NCBI GenBank assembly: GCA_950097015.1
Contig: CATNEN010000039.1
Span: 20,825,501 to 20,889,500, forward strand
Reading direction: 5' to 3'
DNA length: 64,000 nucleotides
From: Macrostomum hystrix
Lineage: Eukaryota > Platyhelminthes > Macrostomidae
The first letter of the stretch is position 1. The number at the start of each line of letters is the position of its first letter. Of the stretch, positions 54,099-64,000 are shown one piece after another. The translations under genes and the position numbers were made by a program. Under the pieces are notes generated by a model. It made no database searches. It had not been told where the DNA came from and was given only the letters and a program-made list of their open reading frames with translations.

Positions 54099-57000
54099 TC
54101 AAACTCGGCCAATCAGGACCTCTTCGTTGGCCTCGGCTGTCTTCCTGTCCGGGGCCCGTTCGTCCTTGAGCTTCCGGCTGTACAGCAGGAACACGAAGGC
54201 AGCCAACCCGCTGACCACCGCCGAGGCGATGACGAAACCCAAGCTGTAGCCGTGAGACCAGGACAGAACCCGAACCAGAACCCGAGCTCTGGCGTGCGCG
54301 CCAGTCTCTTCTGTCGACGCTGAGTTGGCCGCCGCGACGGCTGTCGGCGAGGCGTCGGCGTTTGTCATCAACTCGCGCGGAAATTTGATCAACTTCCTTC
54401 CGGCCTGCTCAGCCCGCAACATCCGGCTGTAGACATCGATGCAGACGACCTGGCAGGCCACTGTCGGTTCAAGAGATCGCCTTTGTTCATGAGGGTCTCA
54501 CGGGGGTGTTAGACGCGTCTCATGGGGTGTAGGACGTGTCTTCTGAGGTGTTAGACAGGCTGTTTGGATGTGTTAGACATGGTATCTCGAAGTGTTAGAC
54601 AAGGTGTCTGGATGTGTTAGACATGGTGTCTCGATGTGTTAGATTTGGTTTCTGACAGTGTGAAGCTTTTAGACAGGTTGCCTGGATGTGTTAGACTAGG
54701 TGTCTGAATGTGTTAGACAAGTTGGCTGGATGTGTTAGACAAAGTGTCTCGATGTGTTAGACAAGGTTTCTGGGTGTGTTAGACTAGGTATCTGGAGGTG
54801 TTAGACAAGGTGTTTGGAGGTGTTAGACAAGGTGCCTGGAGGTGTTAGACAAGGTGTCTGGAGGTGTTAGACAAGGTGTTTGGAGGTGTTAGACAAGGTG
54901 CTTCAAGGTGTTAGACAAGGTGTTTGGATGTGTTAGACAAGGTGCCTCGAGGTGTTAGACAAGGTGTTTGGATGTGTTAGACAAGGTGTCTGGATGTGCT
55001 AGACAAGGTGTCTGAATGTGTTAGACAAGTTGGCTGGATGTGTTAGACAAAGTGTCTCGATGTGTTAGACAAGGTTTCTGGGTGTGTTAGACTAGGTATC
55101 TGGAGGTGTTAGACAAGGTGTTTGGAGGTGTTAGACAAGGTGCCTGGAGGTGTTAGACAAGGTGTCTGGAGGTGTTAGACAAGGTGTCTGGAGGTGTTAG
55201 ACAAGGTGTTTGGAGGTGTTAGACAAGGTGTTTGGAGGTGTTAGACAAGGTGCCTGGAGGTGTTAGACTAGGTATCTGGAGGTGTTAGACAAGGTGTCTG
55301 GAGGTGTTAGACAAGGTGCCTGGAGGTGTTAGACAAGGTGTCTGGAGGTGTTAGACAAGGTGTTTGGAGGTGTTAGACAAGGTGTTTGGATGTGTTAGAC
55401 AAGGTGTTTGGAGGTGTTAGACAAGGTGTTTGGAGGTGTTAGACAAGGTGCTTGGAGGTGTTAGACAAGGTGTCTGGAGGTGTTAGACAAGGTGTTTGGA
55501 GGTGTTAGACAAGGTGCTTGGAGGTGTTAGACAAGGTGTCTGGAGGTGTTAGACAAGGTGTCTGGATGTGTGGAGCTGTTAGACAGGTTGCCTGGCGGTG
55601 TTAGACAAGGTTGTCAGCTTATTTTAGACCGTGGGTCTGCACAGTTCTCTCGTTGATAAAATCTGCAGTTCAGCGAACCGAAATTAAACGGCATGACCCC
55701 GCACAGGCGGTTGTTAAGCGATACCCCCCAACCGCAGGACGCTCGACTGGCTTTGTTAATTGCGTTGATAACAATTTGATTTGATTTCGATCAAAAATTT
55801 GAATTTGGGTGCCGCGGTTGGCCCTGATATTTGCTTTCCGCGTTTGCTTTTTTCCGCTCCAATGAGGCCAAGGTTTTCAATTCTGTTTCGCATTTTAGCC
55901 TTTAGGTTTTTTGTGGCTTGCGACCTGACGTACCCCCTATTTATTATTACTATTTTTATGCCCGATAGGAACAAGCCTGAAGCTCAAGTGGTATAATAAT
56001 AATAATAATATAATTGATTACGCCTGCCCCAATCGGGCCAGATGTGCAGCCGACAGCACAGCCGCAGCTATTGCGCGGCGCATCTGAAGGCTGCGTACAG
56101 CTGTTCAGTCCATGGACTGGGGGGACGCCACACCCACCTTCAATTATCCCAGCTGATGCTGGTACCCATTTAACAGCTGGGTGAACTGAAGCAATGCAGA
56201 GTTAAGTGTCTTGCTAAAGGACACAAATTGTTTCAGTGGAGTCGGGAATCGAACCCCCGACCTTCAAGTCGTTAGTCCGACGCCCTAACCACTAGGCTAC
56301 AACCTCTGTCTTTCCTGTCTTTCAAGTGATAGTATACAACTGCTTGACGATGAGAATGTCAGGGCAGGACTGGTGTCGTGTGTGCTCCACTGAGGTATTT
56401 CAAATACCCGCCTGCCTACTTCACGGCAGCTCCCAAACCGAATGACCGATTTTCGTTAAAGTCCACCATTTTGGATTTAAATCTTCCGCCCTTTACGATG
56501 AACAACTAACTTTACTAGTAGAATTGGTCCTTCTACTAGTAAAATTAACTACTCATCGAAGCCAACAGAAAACATGAGTCTCTCACTCGTCAATCCAAAT
56601 AGGGCTGCCGCCGTTCTTTTGAATGTAAATCGAGGATTCCTCAGAGAATAGACAGCGAAAACATTCGACAAAATGAGCAGCATCAGGCTGATGCCGACGA
56701 ATGAGACTGTGGTGCGAAGCAGGCCTGTTTTCAATAAGAGAAATGTCCGGGCTTCGAGTCTGTAGATTTCAAGTTTGTGCAGTAAATCTAATTAGAGTCA
56801 GTTCAACTGTTACTCAACTGGTCACGTGATCATCCAGCTGCCGCTTGTGCTCGTTAAAAAACAGGTGAACAAGAACATAGTCGTAGGACCTGGAGCCAAC
56901 TGAAAATTAGCGGGCTAAACTATATGCGATTCCTGTCTTTCTGAATATCTGTACTTATCTGTGATCTACTGTCTACTAGACTGTGTTGGCTGTAATCTAC

Positions 57001-60000
57001 TGTCTACTAGACTGTGTTGTCTGTGATCTACTGTCTACTAGACTGTGTTGTCTGTAATCTACTGCCTACTAGACTGTCTTGTCTGTAATCTACTGTCTAC
57101 TAGACTGTGTTGTCTGTAATCTACTGTCTACTAGACTGTGTTAGCTGTAATCTACTGTCTACTAGACTGTGATGTCTGTAATCTACTGTCTACTAGACTG
57201 TGATGTATGTAATCTACTGTCTACTAGACTGTGTTGTCTGTAATCTACTGTCTACTAGACTGTGTTGTCTGTAATCTACTGTCTACTAGACTGTGTTGTC
57301 TGTAATCTACTGTCTACTAGACTGTGTTGTCTTTAATCTACTGTCTACTAGACTGTGTTGTCTGTAATCTACTGTCTACTAGACTGTGTTGTCTGTAATC
57401 TACTGTCTACTAGACTGTGTTGTCTGTAATCTACTGTCTAGTAGACTGTGTTGTCTGTAATCTACTGTCTACTAGACTGTGTTGTCTGTAATCTACTGTC
57501 TACTAGACTGTGTTGTCTGTAATCTACTGTCTACTAGACTGTGTTGTCTGTAATCTACTGTCTAGTAGACTGTGTTGTCTGTAATCTACAGTCTAGTAGA
57601 CTGTGTTGTCTGTAATCTACTGTCTACTAGACTGTGTTGTCTGTAATCTACTGTCTAGTAGACTGTGTTGTCTGTAATCTACTGTCTACTAGACTGTGTT
57701 GTCTGTAATCTACTGTCTACTAGACTGTGTTGTCTGTAATCTACTGTCTAGTAGACTGTGTTGTCTGTAATCTACTGTCTACTAGACTGTGTTGTCTGTA
57801 ATCTACTGTCTACTAGACTGTGTTGTCTGTAATCTACTGTCTAGTAGACTGTGTTGTCTGTAATCTACTGTCTAGTAGACTGTGTTGTCTGTAATCTACT
57901 GTCTAGTAGACTGTGTTGTCTGTAATCTACTGTCTACTAGACTGTGTTGTCTGTAATCTACTGTCTACTAGACTGTGATGTCTGTAATCTACTGTCTACT
58001 AGACTGTGATGTATGTAATCTACTGTCTACTAGACTGTGTTGTCTGTAATCTACTGTCTACTAGACTGTGTTGTCTGTAATCTACTGTCTACTAGACTGT
58101 GTTGTCTGTAATCTACTGTCTACTAGACTGTGTTGTCTGTAATCTACTGTCTACTAGACTGTGCAAGCTGTAATCTTCTGTCTATCAGACTGTCTAACTC
58201 AACTCTTTTTAATCATCAGTTTTCCTTTGAAGTTTTCTCTTTCTTCGCTTTCCTTTAAAAGTCGGCATCACTCGCTCCTACCTGGGACATTGGCAGTAGT
58301 TTTCTAAGAAACTGGGGCCAGGCGCACTGCTACCGGGGCAAATGCGCCTCGCATTAATGCCAAAGAAGGTGTGAAATCCGTTTTTCTTACTAATCAATAC
58401 CTTGCGTCCAATAAAGTGTACATTTGTTCCTAAATACTCGAATGCATGAACTTTGAACTGACCCCAAGGGACAACCCGCCCATAACATCTGCATGGCTTG
58501 GTCGAGACATGAAAATCTACCAGGTAGGGAAGAAGACGAAAAGCTAAAATACGAAACTGCTACCAGCAGGCCCTTCTAAAAGCCAAAGCGAAAGTCTTTT
58601 CAACTGGGCGCTAATTGCACAGCAGCAGATTCCGCATGAAGTAAGATGCAGTAATTGGACCAATGGACATTGCAGACACTGCCGGCATTGTAGCTCATAT
58701 CTGCTGCGGTTTTGCGTGCCTATGCTGTTAATGATTTGTGCAGTTGCATGTGCTACAATCATATTTTACTGCAGTACTTGCAACAGCAATAAAACATACC
58801 ACACACTACAACCTGACATAACACAGACTAAAACCTGACATACCACAGACTACAATCTGACATACCACAGACTACAACCTGACATACCACAGACTACAAC
58901 CTGACATAACACAGACTACAACCTGACATAACACAGACTACAACCTGACATAACACAGACTACAACCTGACATACCACAGACTACAAACCTGACATACCA
59001 CAGACTACAACCTGACATACCACAGACTACAACCTGACATACCACAGACTACAACCTGACATACCACAGACTACAACCTGACATACCACAGACTACAACC
59101 TGACATACCACAGACTACAACCTGACATACCACAGACTACAACCTGACATACCACAGACTACAACCTGACATACCACAGACTACAACCTGACATACCACA
59201 GACTACAAACCTGACATACCACAGACTACAACCTGACATACCACAGACTACAACCTGACATAACACAGACTACAACCTGACATACCACACACTACAATCT
59301 GACATACCACACACTACAACCTGACATACCACAGACTACAATCTGACATACCACAGACTACAACCTGACATACCACAGACTACAACCTGACATACCACAG
59401 ACTACAACCTGACATAACACAGACTACAACCTGACATAACACAGACTACAACCTGACATACCACAGACTACAACCTGACATAACACAGACTACAACCTGA
59501 CATACCACAGACTACAACCTGACATACCACAGACTACAACCTGACATACCACACACTACAACCTGACATACCACAGACTACAACCTGACATACCACACAC
59601 TACAACCTGACATACCACACACTACAACCTGACATACCACAGACTACAACCTGACATACCACAGACTACAACCTGACATACCACAGACTACAACCTGACA
59701 TACCACACACTACAACCTGACATACCACAGACTACAACCTGACATACCACACACTACAACCTGACATACCACACACTACAACCTGACATACCACAGACTA
59801 CAACCTGACATACCACAGACTACAACCTGACATACCACAGACTACAACCTGACATACCACAGACTACAACCTGACATACCACAGACTACAACCTGACATA
59901 ACACAGACTACAACCTGACATAACACAGACTACAACCTGACATAACACAGACTACAACCTGACATACCACAGACTACAAACCTGACATACCACAGACTAC

Positions 60001-61714
60001 AACCTGACATACCACAGACTACAACCTGACATACCACAGACTACAACCTGACATACCACAGACTACAATCTGACATACCACAGACTACAACCTGACATAC
60101 CACAGACTACAACCTGACATACCACAGACTACAACCTGACATAACACAGACTACAACCTGACATAACACAGACTACAACCTGACATAACACAGACTACAA
60201 CCTGACATACCACAGACTACAAACCTGACATACCACAGACTACAACCTGACATACCACAGACTACAACCTGACATACCACAGACTACAACCTGACATACC
60301 ACACACTACAACCTGACATACCACAGACTACAATCTGACATACCACAGACTACAACCTGACATACCACACACTACAACCTGACATACCACAGACTACAAC
60401 CTGACATACCACACACTACAATCTGACATACCACACACTACAACCTGACATACCACAGACTACAATCTGACATACCACAGACTACAATCTGACATACCAC
60501 AGACTACAACCTGACATACCACAGACTACAACCTGACATACCACAGACTACAATCTGACATACCACAGACTACAATCTGACATACCACACACTACAATCT
60601 GACATACCACAGACTACAACCTGACATACCACAGACTACAACCTGACATACCACAGACTACAAACCTGACATACCACAGACTACAACCTGACATACCACA
60701 GACTACAACCTGACATACCACAGACTACAACCTGACATACCACAGACTACAACCTGACATACCACAGACTACAACCTGACATACCACAGACTACAAACCT
60801 GACATACCACAGACTACAACCTGACATACCACAGACTACAACCTGACATACCACACACTACAACCTGACATACCACACACTACAACCTGACATACCACAG
60901 ACTACAATCTGACATACCACAGACTACAACCTGACATACCACACACTACAACCTGACATACCACAGACTACAACCTGACATACCACACACTACAATCTGA
61001 CATACCACACACTACAACCTGACATACCACAGACTACAATCTGACATACCACAGACTACAATCTGACATACCACAGACTACAACCTGACATACCACAGAC
61101 TACAACCTGACATACCACAGACTACAATCTGACATACCACAGACTACAATCTGACATACCACACACTACAATCTGACATACCACAGACTACAACCTGACA
61201 TACCACAGACTACAACCTGACATACCACAGACTACAATCTGACATACCACAGACTACAATCTGACATACCACACACTACAATCTGACATACCACACACTA
61301 CAACCTGACATACCACAGACTACAATCTGACATACCACAGACTACAATCTGACATACCACAGACTACAACCTTTTGGTCATTGGTGAACAAGCACTACTT
61401 AGACAACTTTAAACAGTAAAACTGCATGTACAGTTGTGTCAAAATCCGCAGCTCAGGTGATCAGCGCACACACTCTTACAGGTACATAGTCGAGTGAATT
61501 CACCGTGATACTTGATCTTCCAGAGGCCCTGACAGCCGACTAAACTGACTCCGTCCTCGGTTCGCAACGACAACTCGGCCCAGTGGTTGGTAAAAGCGGC
61601 TACAACCATCAGCAGGCCGCTGCCCAGGCTAGCCGCAATCGCCGACACCAGCACTCGAGTTTCCAGCTGCCATAGGCGCCATCTCTCCATGAACCGGTTG
61701 ATGATGGCGGACAT
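54099..61714 (-). CDS. Four-pass claudin/PMP22-like membrane protein
   Basis: Exons 61480-61714, 56587-56724 and 54099-54460 join in phase 1 each time (ACCT|GTAAGA to AACAG|GC; ACGA|GTGAGA to GACAG|TG), 244 residues. The superfamily covers claudins, PMP22/EMP and Clc-like proteins of septate or tight junctions and the plasma membrane. Seen: TM1 about 21-45, a first extracellular loop with the signature pattern W45...GLW (63-65)...C77/C79, TM2 84-105, TM3 116-135, a Ser/Ala-rich second loop, TM4 195-218 and an acidic/basic cytoplasmic tail. The second loop is longer than in vertebrate claudins. The tail has no obvious PDZ ligand (ends in GRV). Introns of 4,755 and 2,126 bp are packed with three minisatellite arrays. 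TTTATT at 54081 supplies AATAAA on minus 13 nt after the stop. Confidence 0.82.
54485..55612. repeat. Minisatellite, 22-bp unit (GGAGGTGTTAGACAAGGTGTCT), intron 2 of the claudin-like gene
   Basis: About 50 copies with GGAGG/GGATG/CGATG and GTGTCT/GTGTTT/GTGCCT variants. A run of diagnostic variants (GTTGGCTGGATG, AAAGTGTCTCGATG, GTTTCTGGGTG, TAGGTATCTGG) at 54721 recurs at 55029, a 308-bp (14-unit) period. It begins 25 bp upstream (on minus) of the exon 3 acceptor at 54460. Confidence 0.97.
55995..56310 (-). mobile_element. SINE family A, full length
   Basis: Minus orientation. Head on the right (GGTTGTAGCCTAGTGGTTAG, B box GGGTTCGATTCCC), palindrome CAGTCCATGGACTG in the middle, (ATT)n end at 55995. 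In intron 2 of the claudin-like gene. Very similar to the copy at 13740, so a young family. Confidence 0.92.
56393..56510 (+). mobile_element. Palindromic-ended MITE, copy 4, left end only
   Basis: GGTATTTCAAATACCC, then GCCTACTTCACGGCAGCTCC and CAAACCGAATGACCGATTTT, matching the left part of copy 1. Truncated before exon 2 of the claudin-like gene. Confidence 0.7.
56955..58185. repeat. Minisatellite, 31-bp unit with a palindromic core, intron 1 of the claudin-like gene
   Basis: About 39 copies of GTCTGTAATCTACTGTCTAC plus TAGACTGTGTT. The core GTCTA-C-TAGAC is an inverted repeat, and many units instead read GTCTA-G-TAGAC, which is the same core inverted. One unit (about 57588) has the perfect 17-bp palindrome ACAGTCTAGTAGACTGT. 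Confidence 0.97.
58186..58779. other. Unique intron segment between two arrays
   Basis: No exon or repeat recognised; a 72-codon minus frame at 58544-58762 shows no family features. Confidence 0.5.
58780..61372. repeat. Minisatellite, 22-bp unit (ACAACCTGACATACCACAGACT), 2.6 kb
   Basis: About 117 copies with few variant positions (AACCTG/AATCTG, TACCACAG/TAACACAG/TACCACAC, and occasional 23-bp ACAAACCTG). Variant order repeats in blocks (for example near 59370-59480, 59870-59990 and 60100-60220). It ends about 110 bp from exon 1 of the claudin-like gene. Largest array in the window and highly homogeneous. Confidence 0.98.
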
Positions 61715-61887
61715 GGCTCTCTGAATAACGGGGGTTCAAACAATCTATATTACGATTCTTCTTGTGGGCTTCAAATTCCCTAGCAAAAGTCTCTAGAATG
61801 AATCAAATCTGTCTTATACGAGTATACACACGGCTTCACAGAAGCAACACAGACGAATTCGGACAGCCAATCACAGCTCAGTGACTT

Positions 61888-62145
61888 CAAGCTGCTATCG
61901 GTCCAGATGCGCAGCCAACAGCACAACAATCTGAAGGCTGCGTACAACTAACTGTTCAGTCCATGGACTGAGATGATGCTGCAGATGATGCTGCAGGTAC
62001 CTACCCATTGTACTGGATCAAACTGAAGCAATGCAGGGTAAAGTCATTTTTGCTAAATGATACTTTAGTATTGTTCCATTTCGAGTCAAGAATCGAACCA
62101 TCGACCTCCAAATCGTTAGTGCTTTAAAAATAGGCTACTGTCTAT
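61888..62145 (-). mobile_element. SINE family A, degenerate copy
   Basis: Minus orientation; CAGTCCATGGACTG retained, B box eroded (GGTTCGATTCTT on minus), internal ATGATGCTGCAG duplication near 61974-62000. Upstream of the claudin-like start. Confidence 0.75.
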
Positions 62146-62161
62146 CCTAAGCCCCCCTTCC

Positions 62162-62530
62162 ATAGGGATGTCGGTGGCATAGCGGTTAAAGCCTTTGGCG
62201 CTAAAGCGCCAATGTCCTTATGCTCGATTTCGCGGCGAGGCCACATTCATTTGGGGCGCATCCGCGTAGAGAAGGCTTGGAGGCTTGTCGTGCAATTTAC
62301 GCCCTCGAGGGTCAACTTCCTCCAAGGCACAGTGAGAATGTACACTGCCTGACGATGAGAAAGTCAGGGCAGATGTACACACCTGTGTGAGCGTATGCCT
62401 GCGTACAGTATCTTTGTGCGTGTGCTCAGGAGTCAAATAAAAGGGCAGAATTGCCTCCTCGCTGGCTGCGGGTCTAGTGTCACCAAATGATGCGCTATCG
62501 CTCACAATGCCACTCCCTCCTGCAATTATT
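62162..62530 (+). mobile_element. SINE family B copy
   Basis: Plus orientation; tRNA-like head GGTGGCATAGCGGTTAAAGC, B box eroded (ATGCTCGATTTC), body well kept, AT-rich tail. Confidence 0.85.
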
Positions 62531-63604
62531 ATAATTTATTTTCTTTTTTTTATTATCCTAGGCCCTTATATTTTCTAAAATCAAGTAATCTATAATTTAT
62601 CATCTCTATAATTAATGTCCTATTTGGGATAATAGTTTGTTTACGCTCGAACAAGATCCACTCTCTGTAATCATCTGTGGCAGAACTTTAATATTCGCTT
62701 CTGCTGCTGCAGTAGTAAAGTGATAAAGTTCGGCCAAGCTTTGATCTGTATAAGTGGACCCGCGTCAGTCACCCACGTATACCGCATGCGTTACATTTTG
62801 TCGTATAGTATTCCATATTTTAGAAGGCGAAGTTCCACAATGGAGGGGAACAGCAGCTATATGTTGCTGTCCATGCAACAGGCGTGTAAGCAGCAGCATA
62901 TAGATATCGAGGTTAAAAAGCGACCCCATGCATCCGTGCCCCCAGATATTTAGTTGGAGATGTGCAGTGTCTCGCATAGATCGATGTATATCTGTACATA
63001 TAAGTATTATGCACACTTACAAGATGTGGCAGTGCATGCGCGCATGAACGTGAAGTTGAATCCATATGTGCAGATATAGATTGAAAAACCAAATTCGTGC
63101 ATGAATGACGCACCAAACATGCCTTTCGGAAGGAATCTAGGATAAAAAATGAAAAGATCAGGCTCGGGATCGGTACAATGACAGTCAGTCGCGGGCGTAG
63201 TATATAAACAAACAGAAACATTGACCTGTAAAAAGCGCCGGTGCAATAATACAGCTATAGTACATTTTAAGGAAGCAAATTGTAAGCAATACTATATACT
63301 GCAGCCATACGAAGCTTAGCGGCGAAGATGGCCGAAACTAACCAACTGACCTGATGGCAGCAGAGAGTCGCGTCGTCAAATCCGGGCAACATCAACAGGT
63401 CAATAAATGCATACCGCAGGATCGAGTGTATTCGTCTGAATTCTTCAAGAACCCAGGATTCTATAGGAATTCTTCAGGACCAGGGTGCAACTATACTACC
63501 TTATGGATTGGATTAGTTTTTGTAGACTATAATATGGGGTTCAAAATTTATACACGCTAATATGCAACAAATTGATGTTATTGTAGTAATAAAGAATGTA
63601 TAAA
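62531..63604. other. Unannotated sequence near the right edge
   Basis: No confident gene. A plus frame of 68 codons (63354-63560) and overlapping frames of about 80-100 codons at 62765-63246 (minus) have no recognised features. Confidence 0.45.
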
Positions 63605-63735
63605 AATATGCCTAGCCAAATTGGGCCAGCTGTACAGCCCGTGGCAGCAGCGCTTTTACGGACGCATTCAAAGGCCACTGTTCAGCTGCATTCAACCCAT
63701 CCGACTAAGGGCTCGCAATGACCACTGCCGGGCTA
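63605..63735 (-). mobile_element. SINE family A, highly diverged remnant
   Basis: CAAATTGGGCCAGCTGTACA and a following GCAGCAGCGCTTTTACGGACGC correspond to the 3' body of SINE-A on minus, with many substitutions. Confidence 0.5.
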
Positions 63736-63954
63736 AAGAAAGCGTGATGGGTCGATCCATATTCTAGACCAGTCTGCAGAGGTACCCCTCAAAACTTACT
63801 TGTTCAACTATACTCGGATACTTGGATACAGCGGAGTTTTACAGTGGAATTTAAAGTTCTAATATTGATTACATATCATAGATCACACGTCAAGAAAGAG
63901 AAATCATCGATCAATCGGAGGAACTGCACAGTACCTACGCTAATTATTATGAAT

Positions 63955-64000
63955 AATAATAATAATATTTGATTACACCTGCCTCAATCGGGTCAGATGT
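63955..64000 (-). mobile_element. SINE family A, 3' end, continues outside the window
   Basis: (AAT)n followed by TTGATTACACCTGCCTCAAT and CGGGTCAGATGT, the start of the minus-strand SINE-A pattern seen at 55995. Confidence 0.75.

Noticed and set aside
58780-61372. Regular direct repeats resembling a CRISPR array
   Set aside because: Units are contiguous without unique spacers, the setting is a eukaryotic intron, and there are no cas genes.
62765-63246. Overlapping 80-100-codon minus-strand frames near the right edge
   Set aside because: Mutually overlapping, no domain features, no conserved splice sites.

Overview
The window is eukaryotic, from an invertebrate animal. Evidence: GT-AG introns whose flanking reading frames join in phase, animal-only or mainly animal families (prominin, Headcase, claudin/PMP22-like, the ciliary CFAP97 family), tRNA-derived SINEs, short DNA transposons and TTAGGG-type telomeric repeats. 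GC-richer exons sit in AT-rich, repeat-laden introns. A free-living flatworm or another lophotrochozoan would fit, but the sequence does not settle the lineage.

I rebuilt eleven protein genes by matching splice sites and phase. Left to right: a KY/hillarin-type pseudo-transglutaminase (minus, 3' end off the window, 1-3196); prominin (minus, 4505-7821); a secreted N-formylglutamate amidohydrolase-like protein (plus, 9765-12126); an unrecognised 197-residue protein (minus, 13080-16349); a CFAP97D-type ciliary protein (minus, 17966-21675); Headcase (minus, 25848-27932); an unrecognised 336-residue Gln/Pro-rich protein (plus, 32274-33471); the ESCRT regulator VTA1 (minus, 35828-38722); an unrecognised 408-residue protein (minus, 39982-41304); a four-EF-hand calmodulin-like protein (minus, 48558-50458); and a four-pass claudin/PMP22-like protein (minus, 54099-61714). 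Nine of eleven are on the minus strand. They are not an operon or an obvious pathway; the cilium and membrane themes (prominin, CFAP97D, VTA1) may be coincidence.

The rest is repeats. About 16 kb, a quarter of the window, is minisatellite, and between 42.9 and 61.4 kb arrays make up about two thirds of the sequence, mostly inside introns or directly beside exons. Units are 12/13, 16, 20, 21, 22, 26, 29, 31 and 34 bp. Two arrays have higher-order periods (304 and 308 bp). Two tRNA-derived SINE families (A with a palindromic core, B with a Leu/Ser-like tRNA head) both end in (ATT)n. There are three kinds of non-autonomous inverted-repeat element, one LINE 3' fragment, and a telomeric-repeat block apparently inserted in a transposon.

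Most very long open frames in this window come from stop-free minisatellites and are not genes. No bacterial-type defence system, CRISPR array, rRNA or credible functional tRNA gene was seen.
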